Positions 45,331-51,553 of a DNA stretch of 64,000 nucleotides are shown piece after piece. This DNA comes from an uncultured Alphaproteobacteria bacterium (GTDB lineage: Bacteria > Pseudomonadota > Alphaproteobacteria > RF32 > CAG-239). The notes below the pieces were generated by a model, which saw only the letters and a program-made list of their open reading frames with translations, did not search any database and was not told the origin of the DNA. Positions within the stretch are counted from its first letter, which is position 1; each line of letters starts with the position of its first letter. The position numbers were made by a program, and so were the translations under genes. The stretch lies in the NCBI GenBank assembly GCA_934254915.1, contig CAKQMH010000001.1, forward strand, positions 207,838-271,837. Reading direction: 5' to 3'.

Positions 45331-46314
45331 TTAATTAAACCATTGCCGAATACGCCGGAAAAGATTTTTAATATCACTTTTAAGAAAAATCAGCGGTGAT
45401 AATTTACCTTTTTTGATATTTTTCATTATGTTATAGGCCTTAGGCTTAAGGGCTTTATGCAAAATTTCCTCGTTCACACCTTCCAATACTTGCTGCGCCA
45501 ACGGCAGAATTTTTGCCCGCAACTCCCGCGGTGTCCGCTTGCAGGCCAATTTCAAATAAGAATTAAAGGCCTGCGCAAAAGCAGCATCATATTGTTCCAA
45601 CAAATTGTGTTTAAGCAGATTTTGTTTTATCACCAATGCTATTGACAAAGCATCCAGCGCCTTAGGTGTTGTTTTTTGTTTGGTGATTGACCCCTGATGC
45701 TTAAAATAATTATAACCGATTTGATTTAAGGCATAACCGTGCGGAAATTGGGTTTCGAAATCCCACAAAAAAGCATTGTCTTCATAATAAAGACCTTCCG
45801 GAAATAAGATATCGTTATCAACTAAGTCCTTGCGGCGATATAATTTATTGCAAGGCGAACCATACCGGTTATTAATTTTTCCGATATTAAGCTCGTTAAC
45901 TTCAAACTTGCCGCCAAGCTCAAATTCTTCCGGTATTTTGTCACCATTCTCATACACGGCCTGTGTACGTATCAAGGCAAAATCGACATTTTCGTTTTGC
46001 ATAACTCGTAACATTGAGCTGAACATATCAGCTTCAACCCAATCATCACTGTCCACAAAAGCAATATACTCGCCGGTTGCAGCTTTGACTCCGATATTGC
46101 GTGCCGCACTTGGACCACCACCGTTTTCCTTATGAATAACTTTTACCCGCTTGTCGGTTAGGGCATATTCATCACAGATTGCCCCTGATGCATCGGGTGA
46201 ACCATCATCGACTAAAATAATTTCGCAATCTTCAACCTTTTGTTTTAACAAACTGTCAACACAGCGGCGCAAATATTTTTCAACCTTATAAACCGGCACA
46301 ACAATACTTAACAT
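45331..46314 (-). CDS. Glycosyltransferase family 2
   Basis: GT-A transferase of 327 aa, capsular or LPS type. N-terminal LSIVVPVYKVEKYLRRCVDSLL, ILVDDGSPDASG, ARNIGVKAATGEYIAFVDSDDW (the DXD is VDSDD) are canonical GT2. The start at 46314 is chosen because AAGGAG is too close to the earlier ATG. It belongs to the polysaccharide locus but is separate from the ugd operon. A small intergenic region divides it from the repeat-protein cluster. Confidence 0.92.
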   Translation of the reverse strand: MLSIVVPVYKVEKYLRRCVDSLLKQKVEDCEIILVDDGSPDASGAICDEYALTDKRVKVIHKENGGGPSAARNIGVKAATGEYIAFVDSDDWVEADMFSSMLRVMQNENVDFALIRTQAVYENGDKIPEEFELGGKFEVNELNIGKINNRYGSPCNKLYRRKDLVDNDILFPEGLYYEDNAFLWDFETQFPHGYALNQIGYNYFKHQGSITKQKTTPKALDALSIALVIKQNLLKHNLLEQYDAAFAQAFNSYLKLACKRTPRELRAKILPLAQQVLEGVNEEILHKALKPKAYNIMKNIKKGKLSPLIFLKSDIKNLFRRIRQWFN

Positions 46315-46450
46315 AAGCATTCTCCTTCATTCGAAGGATAACAAATGCCGTTTTTATGTCAATATTATTTTCTTTAATTAAACCTTGTTTATATTTGTTT
46401 TTGTGCTTACAATAATTAACGTTAAGGCTGCATAAGGAGATAACTTTTCG

Positions 46451-46936
46451 ATGCCGATATTAAAAGTTTTGCTTTTTGCATTAATTTTATTGGGACTCAG
46501 CTGTCAGACCTCAGCTGCCAAAATAACCTGTCATACGGATAAGCATGGCAGCGAACACTGTTCCGGTACTGACAGTGACGGCAATTACATCAAGACTCAG
46601 AGCCGCACCGACCGCTTTGGCACAATCCACACCCGTGGATATATCGGCAACAACTACATCAGCACCCGCAGCTATAAAGACAAATCGGGTAACACTCTTA
46701 CCCGCGGCTGGCTGGGTGACGATGACATCATTGCCCGCAGCCACACTGATGATGACGGCGACAAACACATTTCAGGCTTTATCGGTGAAACCCCGCTCAG
46801 ACTCAACAGTCGGACAGATGCCGGCGGCAAGACCAAAATCAAAGGACAAATCGGCTCGCAAAAAATTCATATCGACGGGCATACGGATTCTGACGGCTCT
46901 ACCGCTTATAAATTTCGCCGCACTAATGACAATTGA
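46451..46936 (+). CDS. Secreted 23-residue-repeat protein, paralogue 1
   Basis: A 161-aa exported protein (signal peptide to about residue 23, CQTSAA). After an N-terminal cap with two Cys (ITCHTDKHG...HCSG) come about four repeats of 22-23 residues: RTDRFGTIHTRGYIGN, YKDKSGNTLTRGWLGD, HTDDDGDKHISGFIGE, RTDAGGKTKIKGQIGS, then HTDSDG. The pattern is [RH]-T-D-x-x-G-x-x-x-x-x-G-x-I-G. The short repeat length and glycine/Thr spacing suggest a beta-solenoid rod. It is a diverged paralogue of the protein at 47219. Function unknown; AAGGAG is 11 bp upstream of the ATG. Confidence 0.75.
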   Translation: MPILKVLLFALILLGLSCQTSAAKITCHTDKHGSEHCSGTDSDGNYIKTQSRTDRFGTIHTRGYIGNNYISTRSYKDKSGNTLTRGWLGDDDIIARSHTDDDGDKHISGFIGETPLRLNSRTDAGGKTKIKGQIGSQKIHIDGHTDSDGSTAYKFRRTNDN

Positions 46937-46994
46937 AAAAAACAAATTGCGGCTTACTTTATCTTTATCCTAACTTTTAACCTGAGGAAACCGC

Positions 46995-47153
46995 ATGCAT
47001 TATAAAATCGTTTATGCCGAACACGCCGAATATCTGGAAGCCATGGTCAATAAACTTCTGGCTGACGGATGGTGTCCGCTTGGCAATGTGTCGGTTCGCA
47101 CTGCCGATGATGAAGGGGTAAAACTCTATCAGGCTCTTATCCGTAATGAATAA
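46995..47153 (+). CDS. Small DUF1737-like protein
   Basis: A 52-aa cytoplasmic protein, easily overlooked. It reads HYKIVYAEHAEYLEAMVNKL, DGWCPLGNVSV and YQALIR, which follow the DUF1737 pattern (YK-I-V ... V-N-x-x-L-x-x-GW-x-P-x-G ... YQALIR). GAGGAAA precedes the ATG. It lies between the two 23-residue-repeat genes and has the same orientation. Its function is unknown in all families I know. Confidence 0.75.
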   Translation: MHYKIVYAEHAEYLEAMVNKLLADGWCPLGNVSVRTADDEGVKLYQALIRNE

Positions 47154-47218
47154 AATCTCTTGACATTAACCACTGCCGCGCGCATACTACCTTTACTGGT
47201 TTTATTATCGAGGCAGCT

Positions 47219-47617
47219 ATGAAAAATTTATCGCTTATTTTATTCATCGGATTATTCAGCCTTATTTCTCACCAAGCTGAAGCCATCGTCACTTGTCATA
47301 CAGATAGCTTAGGCAATAAAATTTGTAACGGCATAAATGACAACGGCGATTATGTCAACACTCGTAGCCGGACTGACAGTCTTGGCAACACTTATACCAC
47401 CGGCAATATCGGTGATACTGATGTCAACACCCGCAGCCGCACCGACAGCCTTGGCAACACTTATACCACCGGCAATATCGGACGTGCTGAAGTCAACACG
47501 CGCAGTCGTACTGACAGCCTTGGCAACACTTATACCACTGGTAATATCGGACACGCTGACATCAACGCTCACAGCCGTACCAACAGCCTTGGCTATACCA
47601 ATTATTACCAATACTAA
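47219..47617 (+). CDS. Secreted 23-residue-repeat protein, paralogue 2
   Basis: A 132-aa exported protein (signal peptide MKNLSLILFIGLFSLISHQA to about residue 22). It shares the cap VTCHTDSLGNKICNG with paralogue 1 and then has three almost identical 23-residue repeats, RTDSLGNTYTTGNIG followed by 8 variable residues, and a partial fourth (RTNSLGYTNYYQY). At the DNA level the repeats are 69 bp and nearly identical, indicating recent expansion, and the last repeat degenerates into a Tyr-rich tail. A beta-solenoid is likely. A stem-loop follows. GAGG precedes the ATG. Confidence 0.78.
   Translation: MKNLSLILFIGLFSLISHQAEAIVTCHTDSLGNKICNGINDNGDYVNTRSRTDSLGNTYTTGNIGDTDVNTRSRTDSLGNTYTTGNIGRAEVNTRSRTDSLGNTYTTGNIGHADINAHSRTNSLGYTNYYQY
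47369..47614 (+). repeat. Tandem 69-bp repeats within the coding region
   Basis: Units at 47369-47437, 47438-47506 and 47507-47575 are near-identical; a partial fourth runs to 47614. Differences are mostly silent or in the variable 8-residue part, so selection appears to preserve the encoded repeat. Confidence 0.9.
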
Positions 47618-47643
47618 TCGTATTTGTTACCACCAAACTTACC

Positions 47644-47676
47644 CATAGAATGCAAAAGGCTTTTTTGCATTCTATG
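47644..47676. terminator. Long hairpin after the repeat gene
   Basis: A perfect 14-bp stem (CATAGAATGCAAAA, TTTTGCATTCTATG) with loop GGCTT. It lacks a clean T run, but its position 27 bp past the stop at 47617 suggests transcription termination or processing. Confidence 0.6.
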
Positions 47677-47748
47677 CGGGATTGAAAAAACACATCTTCA
47701 TTTGCTATGTTTTACCCAACGACCAAAACATTTACCAAAGGAGAAAAC

Positions 47749-48603
47749 ATGGCAAGTTATACACAAGAATTAGTTTATGGATTACGTCCTATTCGACGCA
47801 ACAGACCTCGACTTGGACAAAGCGAGTGGTATTATCTCGACCCGCGTGAAACTGACAGTCTTGGGAATATGAAACAAATTGATGTTCCTGATGAAAATTC
47901 CCCTAATCCCTACGCCACCGAAATAAAAAACTATTTAGCGGCTAATGACGAACACAGTTTTAATGAACTTTATAATGACAAAACGCAAACAGCTGTTTCG
48001 TCACTGAACAATCAAAATAATTCAGCATCTCACAATACATCAGCAACCGACTATTCTTTATATGGAAACGATTTTCCCCCTGCATTTATTGATAAAATGC
48101 TTAATGATGATGAATTTCAAAACATCTTAAAAGAATATATAATACCCAACGAAGGAGGATATAACAACGATGCTAATGATCGTGGCGGAGAAACTAATAT
48201 GGGCATCTCGAAAAATGCGTATCCTGACGAAAATATAAAAAGCATGACTCGAGAACGAGCAAATGCAATATACTATCGTGACTATTACAACTGGAATGGT
48301 TTAAATAAATTACCATACCCAATTAGAGGTTTCGTTGTAGATTATGGTTTACCTGTAGGAGCGCAAAGGGCATTAAAGACTGTACACAATTTGTTAGGAT
48401 TACCACCAAAAGCCAATATAATCGGCCCCACTACATTAAATATATTTAAAAACTTTTCAGACACCGATTATGAAAATTTTTTAGAAAATTATAGAAATGA
48501 AATGAAAAAACATTTTCAAAATCTTGCCAATAGTGATAGCAAAAATAAAATATATCTTAACGGCTGGATTAACCGCGTCAACCGCGCTCATTTAGCCCGA
48601 TAA
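47749..48603 (+). CDS. GH108-type peptidoglycan hydrolase
   Basis: A 284-aa muramidase-like protein. An N-terminal region of about 110 residues without a recognised domain is followed by the GH108 core: YIIPNEGGYNNDANDRGGET with the catalytic Glu of NEGG, TNMGISK, then YYRDYYNWNG, and a C-terminal PG_binding_3-like part ending GWINRVNR. There is no signal peptide, so it may be a phage-type endolysin or an exported effector needing another route. AAGGAG 6 bp before the ATG supports 47749. Near residue 32 it contains ETDSLGN, echoing the neighbouring 23-residue repeat. Confidence 0.82.
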   Translation: MASYTQELVYGLRPIRRNRPRLGQSEWYYLDPRETDSLGNMKQIDVPDENSPNPYATEIKNYLAANDEHSFNELYNDKTQTAVSSLNNQNNSASHNTSATDYSLYGNDFPPAFIDKMLNDDEFQNILKEYIIPNEGGYNNDANDRGGETNMGISKNAYPDENIKSMTRERANAIYYRDYYNWNGLNKLPYPIRGFVVDYGLPVGAQRALKTVHNLLGLPPKANIIGPTTLNIFKNFSDTDYENFLENYRNEMKKHFQNLANSDSKNKIYLNGWINRVNRAHLAR

Positions 48604-48610
48604 AATCATT

Positions 48611-48638
48611 GGATGAATAGGCTTTGACCTATTCATCC
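48611..48638. terminator. Palindromic hairpin between convergent genes
   Basis: GGATGAATAGG (48611-48621) pairs perfectly with CCTATTCATCC (48628-48638). It overlaps the end of the minus-strand gene, so it may end both transcripts; neither side has a strong T run. Confidence 0.55.
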
Positions 48639-49126
48639 TCCTTATAATCTTCCATCATTGAAGCGTAAATCTTGGTTGATTCTTTACAGAAATCCAACAA
48701 CGATTGAACATATTTTTTTACTTCTGTTCTGGCAGCTGTCATTGTATCAATCAGATCTGTTTCGTTCCCTCGTTCCCAATATTTATTATGATCATGTATC
48801 TGCCAATAGGCATCTGTTAATGCTTTTCTAAATCCTTCATATTGAGTTAAAAACTCTTCCGAATTCGTATAAAACTTAGTAATTATACCTTTAGCGACAT
48901 CATCATAACACAAAAAACATTCCGGCACACCATTAGGGCAGGAATCAAGTTTTTCTTGGTATTTCCTTAGTGAAGTATAATCATCTATGGTTCGCCGGAT
49001 ATCTTCTTTACTGTTCCAATCACTGGTTTCAAACGTCTTATCAATATCTATTCCATGATACATCTCCGCTTGGGAGTTATATACCCAACCTAACATCAGC
49101 CCTATAACCAAAACAATTTTTTTCAT
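48629..49126 (-). CDS. Small exported protein, tandem paralogue A
   Basis: A 165-aa protein with a signal peptide (MKKIVLVIGLMLGWVYNSQA). The mature part contains two close Cys (SCPNGVPECFLCYD) and a downstream Cys (DFCKES), and is helical and rich in aromatic and charged residues. It is about half identical to paralogue B (shared blocks YHGI, DWNSKED, LDSCPN, GIIT, YTNSEEFLTQY, AYWQIH, YVQSLLDFC). I recognise no family. GAGGTG precedes the start at 49126, chosen because earlier codons do not resemble a signal peptide. Confidence 0.7.
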   Translation of the reverse strand: MKKIVLVIGLMLGWVYNSQAEMYHGIDIDKTFETSDWNSKEDIRRTIDDYTSLRKYQEKLDSCPNGVPECFLCYDDVAKGIITKFYTNSEEFLTQYEGFRKALTDAYWQIHDHNKYWERGNETDLIDTMTAARTEVKKYVQSLLDFCKESTKIYASMMEDYKEDE

Positions 49127-49143
49127 TTTACACCTCGCCAACA

Positions 49144-49635
49144 TCAATCTTTATAATTTTCCATTATTGACGAATAGTTTTGAGTTGCTTTTTGGCAAAA
49201 ATCCAACAGCGATTGAACATATGTTTTTAACACTTCACTTACCGCTGACATCGCCTGAACTTTATCAACTTCGCCTCCGCGTCCCCAATATTTATTCTGA
49301 TAGTGTATCTGCCAATAGGCATCCATCAATGATTTTCGAAAGTCATTGTATTGAGTTAAAAATTCTTCCGAATTCGTATAAAAATTAGTAATTATACCTT
49401 TTGCGACTTCATCATAACATGAAAAACATGCCGGTACTTCATTGGGACAGGAATCAAGTTTCTTCTGATACTGTATTCGCAAAACATAGTTGTCTATGGC
49501 GTCGCGCACATCTTCTTTGCTATTCCAATCACCGGTCTTCAATATCTCATCAACATTTATTCCGTGATACAACTCTGCTCGAGCATTAGACACCAAGCTC
49601 AAAATCAGCCCCAAAATCAAAATAAACTTCTTCAT
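49144..49635 (-). CDS. Small exported protein, tandem paralogue B
   Basis: A 163-aa exported protein with signal peptide MKKFILILGLILSLVSNARA. It shares the Cys pattern and most blocks with paralogue A, 17 bp downstream, and the signal-peptide sequence with paralogue C upstream. The conserved SCPNEVPACFSCYDEVAKGI and the C-terminal YVQSLLDFCQK suggest a disulfide-stabilised helical fold. No enzyme motif is visible. It starts at 49635 with AGGGA upstream. Confidence 0.7.
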   Translation of the reverse strand: MKKFILILGLILSLVSNARAELYHGINVDEILKTGDWNSKEDVRDAIDNYVLRIQYQKKLDSCPNEVPACFSCYDEVAKGIITNFYTNSEEFLTQYNDFRKSLMDAYWQIHYQNKYWGRGGEVDKVQAMSAVSEVLKTYVQSLLDFCQKATQNYSSIMENYKD

Positions 49636-49669
49636 TTTATATCCCTGTATAGCAGCCACTTAATAGCAT

Positions 49670-50119
49670 TTAGTTTCTGGCGCTAATTGATTTTATTATT
49701 TTGTAGACGTATATTTCCAACTCTTGAGTTGTGGCATATTCACTGTATAAATCAAGTGCTATGCCACAATTATTTTTTTTGCAGTATGACGTTTCATTAT
49801 AAATAAAATCATATTGGCTATATATAAAATTTTTATATTCATCAAACCGCTTTATTGCCTCTTGTTTTGATAAGTCATAAAAATTTTCAAACAAATCCAC
49901 CGCAACTTTTTGATAACAATTTTGAGTATCCTTATTAAGCGACATTCGATACTCATAACAAGTTGTCTTCCAAGAATCTGAACATTTTTTTTCTTCAGCT
50001 TCAAACTTTTTGGTGCATTGATTAAAATCTTGCTCCCAAGTTGTAATATCTGAAACATCTGCCCGAGCATTAGACATCCAACCTAACATCAGCCCCAAAA
50101 TCAAAATAAACTTCTTCAT
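49670..50119 (-). CDS. Small exported protein, diverged paralogue C
   Basis: A 149-aa exported protein. The signal peptide MKKFILILGLMLGWMSNARA is nearly the same as in paralogue B, but the mature part is diverged, with more Cys (QCTKK, KKCSDS, TTCYEY, NCYQK, YCKKNNCG) and a helical, charged body. Common features are the length class and position in the tandem set, so it is probably an older duplicate. Start at 50119 with GGAG upstream. The three genes likely share one promoter in the gap to fucO. Confidence 0.68.
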   Translation of the reverse strand: MKKFILILGLMLGWMSNARADVSDITTWEQDFNQCTKKFEAEEKKCSDSWKTTCYEYRMSLNKDTQNCYQKVAVDLFENFYDLSKQEAIKRFDEYKNFIYSQYDFIYNETSYCKKNNCGIALDLYSEYATTQELEIYVYKIIKSISARN

Positions 50120-50196
50120 TTTATATCTCCGCAACATCAGTTTAATAATAATTTTAGTAGCACAAATGTCAACAATAATATTAATAGCTAAAAAAG

Positions 50197-50225
50197 AAAA
50201 GGCAGCCTCACATCAGCTGCCTTTT
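50197..50225 (-). terminator. Rho-independent terminator after fucO
   Basis: On the minus strand AAAAGGCAGC pairs with GCTGCCTTTT (10 bp, 9-nt loop), followed by a T-rich run. It lies 21 bp past the fucO stop. Confidence 0.9.
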
Positions 50226-50245
50226 CAAACAATTGTCACTAAAGA

Positions 50246-51409
50246 TTATTTGCCGTTATAGGCTTTTTGATAAACTTTCAAAACCAATTCTTTAGTGCAA
50301 GGACGCGGGTTGCCTCCGGTGCAGACATCGGCCATTGCCGCTTCAGCCAACGCTTCCAAATCTTCTTTTTTAACGCCGATTTCCTTTAAGGTTTTAGGAA
50401 TACCGACATCTTTGGAAAGTTTTTTAACCGCTTTAATTGCCGCTTCACGATATTCGGCCTGTTTCATTTCATCAACTTTTTTAACCCCCATAGCCCGCGC
50501 AATTTCACGGAACTTAGTTCCGGTATTCGGAGCATTAAATTCCATAACATACGGCAGCAAAACCGCATTAGCTATACCATGCGGCGTGTTATAAAAAGCC
50601 GACAGCGGGTGTGCCATACCATGAACCACCCCTAAACCGACATTCGAAAAGGCCATACCGGTGACATATTGTCCCAAGGCCATGCCCTCACGACCATCAG
50701 GATCATTTTCCACCGCCTTACGTAAATTTTTCGAGATCAGCTCAATTGCCTTAAGATTCAAAGTATCTGCCAATTCCCACGCGGCCAAAGTTGTATACCC
50801 CTCAATCGCGTGCGTCAAAGCATCCATACCGGTTGCCGCAGTCAAACCTTTTGGCATGGAAGACATCATATCCGGATCAACAATCGCCACTACCGGAATA
50901 TCATGCGGGTCAACACATACAAACTTACGGCGTTTCTTTTCATCGGTAATAACATAATTAATTGTTGTTTCGGCCGCTGTTCCGGCAGTTGTAGCCACGG
51001 CAATAACCGGCACACTCTTGTTTTTGGTCGGAGCAACGCCTTCCAATGATACCACATCGGCAAATTCCGGATTGTTAATAATGATGCCGATACCTTTAGC
51101 CGTATCTTGCGGTGAACCGCCGCCGATAGCAATCATATAGTCAGCTTTGGCTTTCTTAAATGCCTTAACCCCTTCTTGCACAACTTCAACGCTCGGGTTA
51201 GCTTTGACTTTGTCAAACACCTCATAAGCCATTTTATTTTTATCCAAAAGATCGGCAACCTTTTTTACGACCTTAAATTTTACCAAATCGGCATCGGTTA
51301 CAATCAAAGCCTTCTTAAATCCGCGAGACTTTACTTCCGTCACGATTTCATTGACCGCACCATGCCCGTGATAGCTGGTTTCATTCAAAATAAAACGTTT
51401 TGCTGACAT
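50246..51409 (-). CDS. fucO: Iron-containing alcohol dehydrogenase, lactaldehyde reductase type
   Basis: Group III (iron-dependent) alcohol dehydrogenase of 387 aa, closely similar to E. coli FucO along the whole chain: RFILNETSYHGHGAV, AIGGGSPQDTAKGIG, TTAGTAAETTINYVITDE, KFVCVDPHDIP, ATGMDALTHAIEGYTT, HGMAHPLSAFYNTPHG, with the metal-binding His residues, and DVCTGGNPR. FucO reduces L-lactaldehyde to 1,2-propanediol with NADH during anaerobic fucose or rhamnose use; ethanol and similar substrates are also possible. It stands alone with its own terminator. No fucose kinase or aldolase lies nearby. Confidence 0.9.
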   Translation of the reverse strand: MSAKRFILNETSYHGHGAVNEIVTEVKSRGFKKALIVTDADLVKFKVVKKVADLLDKNKMAYEVFDKVKANPSVEVVQEGVKAFKKAKADYMIAIGGGSPQDTAKGIGIIINNPEFADVVSLEGVAPTKNKSVPVIAVATTAGTAAETTINYVITDEKKRRKFVCVDPHDIPVVAIVDPDMMSSMPKGLTAATGMDALTHAIEGYTTLAAWELADTLNLKAIELISKNLRKAVENDPDGREGMALGQYVTGMAFSNVGLGVVHGMAHPLSAFYNTPHGIANAVLLPYVMEFNAPNTGTKFREIARAMGVKKVDEMKQAEYREAAIKAVKKLSKDVGIPKTLKEIGVKKEDLEALAEAAMADVCTGGNPRPCTKELVLKVYQKAYNGK

Positions 51410-51553
51410 TTTCTTTCTCCTAAAATTATAAAAATTTCATTGTTAAATATACGCAGATTCGATTAAATTTCATTTAACAAAAATATGATGCAAAAAATTT
51501 TTTTCGTGCTATTGTAGCCGACATACCGCAATATGGTTTAAGGGAGAAAAACT

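Noticed and set aside
46451..50137. Prophage
   Set aside because: Only a GH108 enzyme is phage-like; there are no structural, packaging, integrase or replication genes.
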